From NCBI GenBank assembly GCA_930367215.1, contig OV884057.1, positions 103,627,284 to 103,691,283 on the forward strand: 64,000 nt of DNA, read 5' to 3'. Each line of letters starts with the position of its first letter. Position 1 is the stretch's first letter. The notes under the pieces are model-generated. The model saw only the letters and a list, made by a program, of their open reading frames with translations. It did not search any database and was not told the DNA's origin. The stretch is from Pollenia angustigena. Lineage: Eukaryota > Arthropoda > Insecta > Diptera > Polleniidae. Of this stretch, positions 22,373-33,359 are shown one piece after another. The position numbers and the translations under genes were made by a program.

Positions 22373-23339
22373 CACCGTGCTGGTTACAGCTCCCGAATAG
22401 CACGAAAGAAACCACTTATAAGCAAAGTGAACCAAAAGAAGAGAATTGAATTCGCAAAAACATATATTAATAAGACTACAGAATTCTGGAACTCTGTACT
22501 ATTCACAGATGAAAGCAAATTCAATATTTTCCAATCTGATGGACGAGCGCGGGTATGGAGAAAGCCTAACTGTGAACTTGAAGATAACAACATAATTAAA
22601 ACTGTAAAACATGGTGGTGGGGGGGTAATGGTATGGGGCTGTATGTCAGCTTCAGGAGTTGGTAGCTTGGTGTTTATTGATGGAACAATGGATAAGACAG
22701 TTTACCTCAATATTGTAAAGGAAAACTTAAAACATAGTGTACAAAAGCTGGCTCTTGGTAATAATTTTTATTTCCAGCAGGACAATGACCCTAAGCATTC
22801 TGCCCAAGATGTCCGTATGTGGATCGTTTACAATGTACCACATATTCTTCCAACTCCCCCACAATCACCTGACATGAATCCCATCGAACACCTTTGGGAT
22901 GAACTTGGCAGAAGGGTTGCCAATCAACTATTTCTAGTAAGGTGCAGCTCAAAGAAAAACTTCAAGAGGAATGGGAAAAAATAGGTGGAGAAGTGACAAA
23001 AAAATTGGTAAATTCCATGGCAAATAGATTAAAAGAAATTTTGGAAAGAAAGGGATTATCAACAAGCTATTAACTTTTTCCTAATTTTAATAAAAAGTCG
23101 TGAATTACAGACTGTGTGAATAATTTTGTCCTTGTAAAAATAAGTGTGGTATTCTATTTTTGGTTATTTATTTTAAATGAAGTTTTTTATGTTGTTTTTT
23201 TTTGCTATTTCCTACAAATCTATAAATAAATAAACACAAATATAATAAAAATATGTGCATAAAATTAATTTTTTTTAGTAAATCTAGCTTAACATTAATA
23301 ATTGGTTGGCATGTGTGAATAATTTTGTCCGCCTCTGTA

Positions 23340-23757
23340 TATTTTTAAACTTAAAAAGATCAAAATTGTTTTATTCTTTTATATGTGATGTCTGTGCACA
23401 GATTGATTCTATCACGTCTAGTTTTTAATGGGCATATTTCGTCCGAAAAAAGGTGGCTATGCTAATACATATCATTATAACCTTAGAACTATTCCGATTT
23501 TGATCAAAATACTTTCAAATGATAAGTAATAAAATGTCTTTTCCTCAAAACAACATTTGTCCACCGATTTTATTTATTTTATTTTTAAAACAATTTCTAA
23601 ATATCTCCGAAATGGTACAAAATATAAAAAAAATTTGGTTAATATCACTTAAGGGCAATTTTATTCCAAGTCATCTGCTAGAAATTTTATCGAAATCAGA
23701 GAAATACGTCTTATTTTGGTCGAAGTATAAGTCATTTTTAAGGCTTTTATTTAACTT
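23340..23757. other. AT-rich spacer
   Basis: An 84-codon open frame at 23519-23773 is composition-driven. Nothing recognised. Confidence 0.35.
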
Positions 23758-24019
23758 ACAATCAGGTATGTGATGAAAATCGATCGATTTCAAAATGACC
23801 ATTTTTAAAAGGTGTGATGAATTTCGAACGATTTTAAAATCTATTTCTGAATTAAAGTCTTAAATTTTCGTTCAGAATATAATGTAAAATTTTAAAGAAT
23901 AAACACTGAAAATAAAAGGAATATGCATTTAAAATCCATTTTAAAAGATACTGAAAACTATATTTTCGGTTTCAAATCGTATCGTTTTTAAAATCGATTT
24001 CCATCACATACCTGATTGT
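23758..24019. repeat. 262-bp MITE
   Basis: Near-perfect inverted ends, ACAATCAGGTATGTGATG followed by AAATCGAT, at both sides, with a non-coding interior rich in TTTAAAAT-type palindromes. It lacks coding capacity, so it is a non-autonomous element. The superfamily cannot be told. Confidence 0.75.
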
Positions 24020-24812
24020 ATTCATTTAATCGGTTAATCGCTCGATTAATTAATCGAGGTTTTGGTTAATCGGTTAACTTTTTTATTGATCGATTAACCG
24101 GTTAGTAAGGTTTTTTTAGAAATTAAGTAATTTCAATAAAAAAAATTATTTATTATTTGGAGTTTATAAGTAAAAAAAACAATTACTTTCCAATTTTTGA
24201 ACTAAAACGAGCTATCAAAAATATAATTAATAACTATGTAAAACATGTTTTTTAATTAATATATATAATGTTTTTATGAAAAAATAAACTTTGAGATCAT
24301 ATTATTAATAACTTCAATAGTTTAAATCGAAATTATAAAAAAATGTTTTAGAAAAATAATTTGGTTTAAATGTTTAGGAGTTGAGCGATTCTTTTCTTTA
24401 GTTTTGATAAAACTTGACTTGAAAAAAATTTCATCACTTATCGTAGATAATACAGAATATCTAATTTCTCAGTGATTTTCCTGGTTATGTCTAAACATAT
24501 AAAAACTTCCATTATGCCGCTTCTCATTGTTTCGGTTAATTCTGTTGTTGTGTTACTATCGAGAGTTTCTCCTATTGTCAGGTTATTATCTAAATAATCC
24601 TGACACAGCTCAGCAACGAAAATTCTGCAAAAGAGTTTATTTTCGAATTCCTTAATTTCTGTTTTTGTACTGTATTTTAAGAATATATTGTTTGAAAAAT
24701 CAATCCCGATATTTCTTGAAATAAGTATAAAATGCTTAAATCAAGTACAAAAAAGATTATCCTTTTCGTTGATAGTGGCACTCTGAGAGTAAAAATACAA
24801 AATGAGGGTTTT
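24020..24812. other. AT-rich DNA with TTAATCGGTTAA clusters
   Basis: 24025-24105 is dense in GGTTAATCG / CGATTAACC blocks. A related cluster occurs at 26255-26340 in partly inverted form, so the two may be ends of one larger, now interrupted repeat. No gene. Confidence 0.4.
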
Positions 24813-24819
24813 AAGGTCC

Positions 24820-24966
24820 AATTAGACGTGACATAACCATACCAAAACTGTATTACCATAGCCACTGTATTACCAAAACGACATAAACATACTATACAAA
24901 CCAATTCAATTTTGGATTCTAAATTTGCCGTTACGGCTGTGGCATTATGGTTATGTCACGTCTAAT
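24820..24966. repeat. 147-bp MITE
   Basis: Perfect 21-bp inverted ends: AATTAGACGTGACATAACCA plus T at the left and its complement at the right. Weaker similarity extends ~7 bp outward on both sides. Non-coding. Confidence 0.8.
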
Positions 24967-25592
24967 TTGAGCTTTAATCTCATAAAACTTATTAGTCTCA
25001 TCTCTCAGCATTGTATATATATATTTAATAAAAAACACTTTTTAAAAAAAATATTAAAATAATTTTATTTTAGAATTTTGAAAACTTAATTTAAACCAGT
25101 CTACTGTCCAGCTGTTTTTACAAAACTCTTTTTCTTATCAACTAACTTCTTAAAACTATGTAATATTGGACTGTCAGCGAAAGAATATTTTAAGTATTGT
25201 GAAATCAATATAAAACTAAACTGATGACCAAGCAAACCAAACCTAAAAACATTAATTGAAACCAGACTGTTGAGTAAACAAAATTAAATTAAAAAATATT
25301 GAAATCAAATTAAAGTGAAAATGTTGACAATGCAACAATTACGGTTCATTAACTTATGGTTCAATAACATTACCAATGCTGTTTAAAAATTGGTCGAACT
25401 TATCTGGGGTTCTGGTAGTATTGATGTATGTAACTTGCATACGTGTGTGTTTTTCAAAATTTATTGTACAATTACAACAACACAACACAAGTTCGAACAA
25501 AACTATTTGCTTTTTGTTTGTAGTAACAACAAAAACAACAGAGCAAGAATAAAAACATTTTCATATTATGTGTATGTATTATTTTTATGTTT
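24967..25592. other. AT-rich spacer
   Basis: Includes a short TA run near 25015-25022. No gene seen. Confidence 0.35.
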
Positions 25593-26256
25593 AACCCTCC
25601 GGCTTACGCATGTTTTGATTATCTATACACATTTAACAAAGGTCTGGCCAGACTCATGTGTACCACGAAGGGTTAAAAAGTAAATTTGAAATCTTGCTTC
25701 TCATTTAGTTCATATCTTTAGTTAAATATGTACTTCAGATTTTTAAAGTTAAAACACTATCGGTCATGATGTCGGTGTTTTATCATTCTTTACGGTGTAA
25801 AACGGGTAAGTAAATCAATCATAATAATTTTTTTCTTTCTAATTTCTTTTTTGATTTTTTTCACGTACAAATTGGAGATAAACCAACTTTATAATTCTTG
25901 AATCAAGCGCATTTTGAGATTGATTGAATCTTAGTTTTACTTTAATCAATCTCATTTTCGGATTACTTCAAACCTCCAATTTTATTTCCAATTTGTACGT
26001 AAAACTTTATAATTCTTGAATCAAGCGCATTTTGAGATTGATTGAATCTTAGTTTTACTTTAATCAATCTCATTTTCGGATTACTTCAAGTACGAATCGG
26101 GATTGAATATGGATAATTTAAGTATTTTGGGATTGAAAATCCGTACTTGAATCAATCTTTCTGTATTTGATTCAAGAAAATCCGTATTCACCGTACTATT
26201 AATACCGCTTCGGATTGATTTGAGTACGTTTGGGTTGATTTTTCTTTTGAGTGTGG
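25593..26256. repeat. family R1, copy 2 (inverted, partial)
   Basis: Matches 14100-14905 in the opposite orientation, including AACCCTCCGG, the block around CATCATGACTG, and the AATCAATCTCATTTTCGGAT repeats. Within this copy a ~110-bp segment containing TTATAATTCTTGAATCAAGC is tandemly doubled (near 25890 and 26008). The right tip reads CTTTTGAGTGTGG. Confidence 0.65.
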
Positions 26257-26399
26257 TTAATCGAAAACAGCCAATTTTAAATTTACCGAGCAGTTAATCG
26301 GGTAGTAATTAATCGGTTAACCGGTTAACGGTTAATTTTTCATTAAAAATCTTCAATAAATCTTCAAAACATATTTATTACATTTTTTATGTAGCTTGT

Positions 26400-28489
26400 T
26401 TAAACAATATAACAATTCATTTCATCTAAGTATATATGTAAAGAAGTGTACACTTTGATGTCACCACTAGCTGCGGAAACGGTTCGACCGATTTCAACCA
26501 AAATTCCCTTTTTTCTTATTAAATCAAATTCATTTTTCTGTTGAAAAACTTTTTTGAGAGTTTGAAAATCATTGTCATTTAAATTGTTGGCAAGAGATTC
26601 TAAACTAGACGCCATAAATCGAAAAGAATCTAAAAATCGAATTTCAAAGCTCTTATTATTTTGCATTGGTATAAATTTTGATAATGATATATATAATTCC
26701 TTGTTGAGAGGAATTACTTTTATATCACCCTCAAATTTTGATAATTCTTTTACAAATAAGTGGCAGTCATAGGAAGAAAAATTATGAAAAAATACCGGTA
26801 TAAACTTAGCAATTTGGTACAGAAGATTACAAGAGTTATGCGCCGCTCCTCTGTATTTTCCAGTCAAATGACAGTGATCCTTTACTTTGTCACTTCCTAA
26901 GCTTTTTTCACATATGTGGCAATTTGTTGCAAGATTATATGAAGTTATCTCAACATTAGTAAGTGCTGTCATGGTTTGATGGGTAGATAAGTAGTTCGTA
27001 AAAATTTCTTTAGTGTCCTTAATTAAATTTTCAATAAATACGTAGGGAGCATCTTCACCAAAATAAATGTTAAATCTATCTAAATTATTATCAAAACAAC
27101 ACTTAATATAATAACTAAAGGCACAAGCTATGTGTTTTTGAATGTTACCATGCTCATCACTCCCAGCAATTTTCTCTAAGTAAGCCTCAAAATCTGCATA
27201 TATGACGAATGGTACATCTAATTGTTTTTGGTAGTTTTTAAAGCGTAACACACAGTCTTCCGGCTTCGGCATTTTTGACACGACTTTCTTACAACCTTCT
27301 TAATTTTCTTTCATAATTTTGGCACTTGAAGAGTATTGAAGACATGCGTTAAAAAGATATACCCGTCCCTTATGAGAAGTTAAGCTACTTCTTATTAGCC
27401 TAAAATATTTAGACAATTAAACAAAATTAATATTTTCGAATTAAAATTTTGTAATTTACGTTTGTTACCTTGAAATATCTGTTATTAACACATAATGGGA
27501 CCATTCTTCATCCGTTAAAAGAAGTTGATTTATATGATGGTCGTTCACTTCACTAGTAAGGTAATATGGTCCCACAATTTGACTTCCCTCACAACCAAAT
27601 ACATTAATATTTACTTATATTCAAATTCATTTGTTCGAATATCTTAATATCCTTTAACTTAAGAGGAAACTCCAATCTTTCAAAGTTTATAAGATTATCT
27701 CTTATTTGAAACTTTTCTTCAATTATATTTATATCTTTCAATAAATTTTGATTATTGCCTAAAAATTAAGCAATAATACTCCATTTAAAGCAGTAGTCAT
27801 CATCGTTTTGGAAAGTAAAAACAGCCTGTTTTTTTCTTATCCACTGTGGTGTTCGAATATATTTGGAACCTTTAATAAACGATGATTTATTTATGTTTAT
27901 TTCCAGAATTTTTATTTTTAGTAGAGACCATCCACTGTCCCTCTCCTGAAATTCGGACATTTTTGTACATATATTAAAAAAATGATTTTTGAGGGAGTCC
28001 TCCACGTTGTCGCTTAAAGTCAGGAATTGCATTTTAGATCTATGCGTAATAGAGCAAATATATATATCCTCATTTTTTATTTGTATGTATTCACATTCCA
28101 GCTCTAGATTATACTTAATAGTTACGTGTTGTTTTAGGCTTCCAGTAAGAATTTTTAAAAGATCCAAACAAACTCCATTGAAAAACTCTTGTGGATGTAG
28201 AATCTATTCTTTTCGATTAATAAATGTATGTGACGATTCTATCCTTAAATGCCCTTTTTACACATTTAAGGTTTTTTAAATTGGACATTTCAATAACCTG
28301 TTCTCTACTATTACATCTAAGCGATGTAGTAGCATGCGACTTTTCATGCTCCCTCAGATGATTTACTTTTGAGAACCATTTGAAGCATTCACGGCAGTGA
28401 AGGACTTCATGAGTGTCGAGCATGTCCTTTTCCTCGAAAACCGATTTACAGAATTTGCAATTGAACGATGCCATGTTATAGAATATCAT
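26400..28489 (-). pseudogene. DNA polymerase B with endonuclease VII-like insert (Polinton-like or virus-derived), broken
   Basis: Read right to left: an N-terminal block (28200-27766) with YIRTPQWIRKKQAVF and DDDYCFKWS; a frame-broken stretch (27760-27285) with HINQLLLTDEEWSHYVLITD; and an open frame of 293 codons (27281-26400) with VPFVIYADFEAY (exonuclease I, D30-E32), CHICEKS...KVKDHCHLTGKYRGAAHN (zinc-bound endonuclease VII fold) and FFHNFSSYDCHLF (exonuclease II). The palm with the polymerase active site is missing. Such polymerases occur in Polinton/Maverick elements and related DNA viruses integrated in animal genomes; I cannot say which. A GT-AG segment of 69 nt at 27468-27400 could be an intron. 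One stop (27766) and at least one frameshift remain. Confidence 0.8.
28217..28475 (-). pseudogene. two C2H2 zinc fingers just upstream of the polymerase
   Basis: From the Met at about 28475, CKFCKSVFEEKDMLDTHEVL-H and CRECFKWFSKVNHLREHEKS-H form two adjacent C2H2 fingers (C-x2-C-x12-H-x3-H). A short tail ends at 28217. It lies ~15 bp upstream of the polymerase N-terminal block on the same strand, so it was probably the start of the same protein or a companion gene of the same element. C2H2 fingers usually bind DNA; the role here is unknown. Confidence 0.6.
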
Positions 28490-29249
28490 TTTTTTATTTT
28501 TAATAAATGTTTGTGCACTTTGAAAGTAGTCTACAGACTAATTAAATAAATACATTTAAATAATAATATTGTTAGTTGCATTTTTTTTTTATTTCTTATT
28601 TTTTACCCTAACGAAAAGTTTATTGACTCATAATTTAATGCGAAACAAATATTCAAGGTTAATTTTTTAACTTTAAAAAAAAAATGCATACGATTGCATT
28701 TTTTCTCTTATTTTTACTCTAACGTAAAGTTTATTAACTTGTAATTTCTATGTTGAATATTTAAACTATATAACATACTAGATGACCCGTGCGAATATTT
28801 CACACCGTTAGTTGTCATTTTTGTAACATAAAATGAAAATAATTAATAGAAATTTAAGTAACTTCAATACATTTTATTAAAAGTATAAAAATATTAGAAA
28901 TCATAATATATATCATACATATTTACATATATACATACATATGTTTAAATGCTTTTATAATACTTCGTTAACTTTTTGCCCGTACAAATCATTTATCAAT
29001 GAAAATATTAATTTTTCAATTTCTAATTATTTTTCGTCATTAGTGTTTGAAATAAGCTTTAAAATGAGATATCATTCATTAAATTTGATGCGGTGGTATG
29101 GGAGATATTTACAACCGACAAAAAAAGTGCTTTAGAAATAATATATATGATTACTCTCTTTTTTATTGAAAAATACTCAAACAAAAAATTCTTTATTTTG
29201 TTTATATTCAAAATTCCTCCTTATGGAAAATACATCGGGAACAAAAACA
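28490..29249. other. AT-rich DNA with a two-copy ~110-bp direct repeat
   Basis: 28575-28670 and 28685-28770 share GCATTTTTT...TAACG-AAAGTTTATT-AACT blocks in direct orientation. Near 28777, CTAGATGACCCGTGCGAAT looks like an insect repeat edge, but I cannot name it. No gene. Confidence 0.4.
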
Positions 29250-29395
29250 GGCAGAATTTTTGCTGCTTTAAATGAAAAAAAGCAAAATGCTCCCTCTGTG
29301 GTATATGGGAAAAAACGAATGGGGAAACAGAATTTTTGCTGCTTTCAATGAAAAGCAAAATGCTCCCTCTGTGGTATATGGGGGAAAAACGAACG
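29250..29395 (+). repeat. tandem duplication, ~75-90-bp unit
   Basis: Two direct copies share CAGAATTTTTGCTGCTTT, AAGCAAAATGCTCCCTCTGT and GGTATATGGG. Open frames here are by-products of the repeat. Confidence 0.7.
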
Positions 29396-31097
29396 AAAAA
29401 AAATGCTGCCTCCCCATTTCCCTACTACTTATATACATATGCATTGAATGACCCTAATAAGACAAGCGGCATACGCTTGCACATTTATACATACATACCA
29501 ACAGATCTTCACCAGTGCCAGCAGTTGCGGAGGTCTCTACAAACGCTGTTACATATCAACATGAGAATGTGGTGAGTGAGAAAAAAAATATATATAAAAA
29601 CAACAAAAACCATTTATTTATATTTTTTTTACCAATGTATGTACGTTTAAACAAATGTTAGCAACACCGCCTTGAGTTATATGAAATGTTAACGAAAAAT
29701 GTTAAAAGAAAGAAAACCCCTTAATAACATAAAGTTCTTTATATGTAAAATATGGTTTTGTTAACATTAACCGTGAATTGATGCAGAAACTTTAACACGT
29801 ACATATATCCAAGTTAGAAAATTAGTTCAGTAAATTAAGTTTTAATAGCCCTATTCCTTACGGTTAGTATAAATTTTAGGTTTCATAAACGATAAGAAAA
29901 GATTAATTCAGTCGCATTTCTTTATTATTGAATGTGGTTTGGATTATTATTCCTGACCGGAAACAGTTCTGTTTATGTTACTTTTTATTAGAATAGTTTA
30001 ACATACCATGTAAAAAAACATTTACGTTGGGAAACAATGTAAGAGTAATTATTAAGAATCGAGTTGGGTTTCTTTGCAACCCTTGGACCAATTTGTGAAT
30101 TTCTGTTAAATGAAATAAAGTGTAATATGAATTTTTAAATATTTTAAAGTTTTCTTGCTGAAATATGCGAAGTAAAGGGGTAAGTGGTATTAGGGATCTT
30201 AGGTAAACTAAGTGCGCTACTAGGATCAAAGGCAGGGAGGGTTCTGAGGCGCATCTCGTCCACCAACATCAATGAGAGATATCTGTAACGGTTTATAGTT
30301 TACGGTTGATGCCTTTTAGTTAGATTATTCTCTTGGTTATTTGATCTAAATACAGGGTCTTTATTGTTTTATGATCAATTCCGGTCCACTAAAATTATAT
30401 AGGAGTCTATAATAACATTTATGTATCCAAATGAATTATTGGCAAGCGAGATATAAGGGACAAGAATCCCAACCCACCCGACTGACCGCTAGTAATAGCA
30501 ATGGCTCCTACCGTCCTATAATCTCGGAAACGCGCAAAATTCGCTAATCATCCTTTTAAGATCATTCGTGTTGTCATTTTACGGTTAGGTTTTTTCCTAA
30601 ATGGGCTAAGTGGCTCTCCACAATACGTTTGGACATTACAAGAAGAAGAAATGTAACCAAAAACGCTAGCATTCCGACTCGATATGTTTTTCGTCATCAT
30701 TCTATTTTTGTATTTGATGTATTTATCTAAACAGTTTTAAAACATTGAATACGGGATTTTTTTTTGCATTCTTTTTACCAACTTTGAAACCAACCAAAAA
30801 TTTATTTTGTTTCGTATAATGTTGTTGTTGTTTCTGTTGTTTAAAAAGAGTGAAACGTTTTTTTTACGTGCTATTGTTTTTGTTTTTTTTTTTTTACTAC
30901 AAACCTCGTCACGCTATTTTATTATTTTTCTTATTGTTGTACTTTTTTAAAGCGTCCAAAAATAGACTGTATGTGTTTTTTGTTGTTGCTCTTATATTTC
31001 ACATAAGGAAGTGTTGCTTACGATCAAAAAACAAAAAAAATTCAAAAAGACGACAACATTAAAGAGCGTTAAATATTTCATACAAAATTATGAAAAC
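29396..31097. other. unassigned DNA
   Basis: 30240-30640 is less AT-rich than its neighbours and may be an old element; translations gave nothing recognisable. An 83-codon minus frame at 29978-30229 has no known motif. Confidence 0.35.
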
Positions 31098-31260
31098 TTG
31101 AAACCAATAACGCGTATGTTATATTTTTGAATAGTTGTCAACATTTTTGTTGCTTAAATAAAAATCAAACAAAAATATTAATTGAATCAGTAAAAAAATT
31201 GTCAAGCAAGCGTTAGTTTGAAAATAATTCGGCAATCATTTTTGCTGTGTAGGCTTCTTA

Positions 31261-31321
<61 letters not shown>

Positions 31322-31640
31322 TATATAAAATACGAAGCTGCAAACCAAACACGTCATAAATAAATAAAATCTGTTTACAACTTTTGATTGTATTCACAAA
31401 GTCGACAAATTTTAACCAATTTAAGATTTTCATATGACGCAACATTTGTAACCAATAACGCGTATGTTATATTTTTGAATAGTTGTCAACATTGTTGTTG
31501 CTTAAATAAAAAAATATTAATTGAATCAGTAAAAAAATTTGTAGAAATTAAAAAAATTTTCAAGCAAGCGTTAGTTTGAAAATAATTCGGCAATCATTTT
31601 TTCTGTGTAGGCTTCTTATATATATATATATATTTGCACA
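31098..31640 (+). repeat. direct duplication with TA microsatellites
   Basis: Two copies of ~170 bp (from about 31105 and 31452) share ACCAATAACGCGTATGTTAT, TTGAATAGTTGTCAACATT and CAAGCAAGCGTTAGTTTGAA, each ending in GTGTAGGCTTCTTAT followed by a TA run (31265-31318, ~27 units; and 31617-31634). The second copy carries an extra ~20 bp. Confidence 0.8.
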
Positions 31641-31985
31641 GAGTGTATTTCGGGCACGTGAAATTTTTTCACTTTTTTTAACGGAATCTACAAAATTTTT
31701 GAAAATCGGGCATATAGATTCAAATATTTTGCCCTTATTCTTAGAAAAATCGGAGGAAAATCGTTTTTAGCATAAAGCGTATTTTTAGGGTACATTGCTC
31801 TACATTGTGTACATTTAAAGGACGAGTGCCGAATCTGTACACTATGCATATGAAAATTTTTGTTGCCACATATTTCATAAAAAACTGCGTTTTTTATTCC
31901 GCCATCATGTTTTTCATTATTGAAAAACAGTGCTACCGCTGTGATTATTGGAAAACAATGTTACCGTTGTGATACTAAAGTATCG
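31641..31985. other. unassigned DNA
   Basis: Contains two short similar segments near 31925-31970 (GAAAAACAGTGCTACCGCTG / GAAAACAATGTTACCGTTG). No gene. Confidence 0.35.
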
Positions 31986-33357
31986 ATTTTTGTTTTTTTG
32001 TTAATATCTTAATATGTTAATTTGTTTATTGGTTTTTTTGTTTATTTGTTGATTTGTTTATTTATTTGTTTGTTTGCCTATTTGTTTATTGGTTTATTTG
32101 TTGATTTGTTTGTTTGTTTATTTGTTAATTTGTTTATTTGTTAATTTGTTAATTTGTTTATTTGTTTTTTTGTTTATTTGTTAATTTGTTTGTTTGTTTA
32201 TTTGTTAATTTCTTTATTTGGGTATTTGTTTTTTTGTTAATTTGTTTATTTGTTTGTTTGTTTATTTGTTAATTTCTTTATTTGGGTATTTGTTTATTTG
32301 TTAATTTGTTTATTTGTTAATTTGTTTATTTGTTAATTTGTTTATTTGGGTATTTGTTTATTTGTTTATTTAGTTATTTGTTAATTTGTTTATTTTTTTA
32401 TTTGTTAATTTGTTATTTTTTTATTTGTTAATTTGTTTATTTGTTAATTTGTTAATTTGTTATTTTTTTTATTTGCTTTTTTGTTTATTTGTTAGTTTGT
32501 TTGTTTGTTAATTTGTTTATTTGTAAATTTGTTTATTTTTTAATTTGTTTATTCGTTTATTTGTTTATTTGTTAATTTGCTCATTTGTTAATTTGTTTAT
32601 TCGTTTATTCATTTGTTCGTTTATTTGTTAATTGGTTAATTTGTTTATTTATTAATTTGTTTATTAATTTGTTCGTTTATATGTTAATTGGTTAATTTGT
32701 TTATTTGTTAATTTGTTTATTTGTTTGTTTGTTTATATGTTTTTTTGTTTATTGGTTTATTTGTTAATTTGTTTATTTGGGTATTTGTTTATTTGTGTAT
32801 TTGTTAATTTGTTTATTTGGGTATTTGTTTATTTGTTAATTTGTTTATTTGTTAATTTGTTTATTTTTAAATTTGTTAATTTGGGTATTTGTTTATTAAG
32901 TAATTTGTTAATTTGCTTATTTGTTTATTTTTTTATTTGTTAATTTGTTTGTTCGTTTATTTGTTAATTTGTTAATTTGTTTGTTTGTTAATTTGTTTAT
33001 TCGTTTGTTCGTTTATTTGTTAATTTGCTTTTTTGTTTATTTGTTTATTTGTTAATTTTTTAAATTGTTAATTTGTTTATTTGTTAATTTGTTTATTTGC
33101 TTATTTTTTAATTTGTTTATTCGTTTGTTCGTGTATTTGTTAATTGGTTTATTTGTTGATTTGTTAATTTGTTAATTTGTTAATTTGCTTATTTGTTTAT
33201 TTGTTTATTTGCTTAGTTATTTATCTGTTTATTTGTTTTTTTGTTAGTTTGTTTATTTGTTTATTTGCTTGTTTGTTTTTTTGTTTATTTGCTTATTTGT
33301 TTATTTGTTGATTTGTTTATTTGCTTATTTGTTTATTTGCTTATTTGTTTGTTTGCA
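31986..33357 (+). repeat. 1.37-kb TTTR/TTAA tetranucleotide-phased microsatellite
   Basis: Built almost only from four-base words TTTG, TTTA, TTAA, GTTT in phase, with TTTGTTTATTTGTTAA the commonest combination. The reading frames MFICLFVYM... and MLVCLFVYL... are translations of this repeat and are not genes. Confidence 0.9.
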
Positions 33358-33359
33358 AC

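Larger units (their letters stand above)
20669..23073 (+). pseudogene. Tc1-like DD34E transposase, interrupted
   Basis: The N-terminus (20669-21000) has two helix-turn-helix regions: TTEAERKIILELHKQKKSCA with the GRPRKLT hook between them. The coding sequence is then broken exactly by the element at 21001-22372 and resumes at 22378 with AGYSSRIARKKPLI. The catalytic domain shows VLFTDESKFN, the GGGGVMVWGC block, QQDNDPKH and NPIEHLWDE, with 34 residues between the second Asp and the Glu. A frameshift near 22925 displaces the last ~45 residues, which end at the TAA at 23071. The catalytic triad is intact. The ATG at 20669 is preferred over the upstream one because it begins the MGRK motif typical of the family. 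Confidence 0.9.
20297..23337 (+). mobile_element. Tc1-family DNA transposon with IR/DR ends
   Basis: Flanked by TA (20295-20296 and 23338-23339). Each end carries two copies of a GGACAAAATTATTCACACA repeat: outer left ~20299-20318, inner left ~20495-20516, inner right ~23111-23132, outer right ~23311-23331. This is the inverted-repeat/direct-repeat layout in which transposase binds two sites per end. Without the 1.37-kb nested element the length is ~1.67 kb, normal for Tc1. The left tip has a 4-bp deletion relative to the right. Confidence 0.9.
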
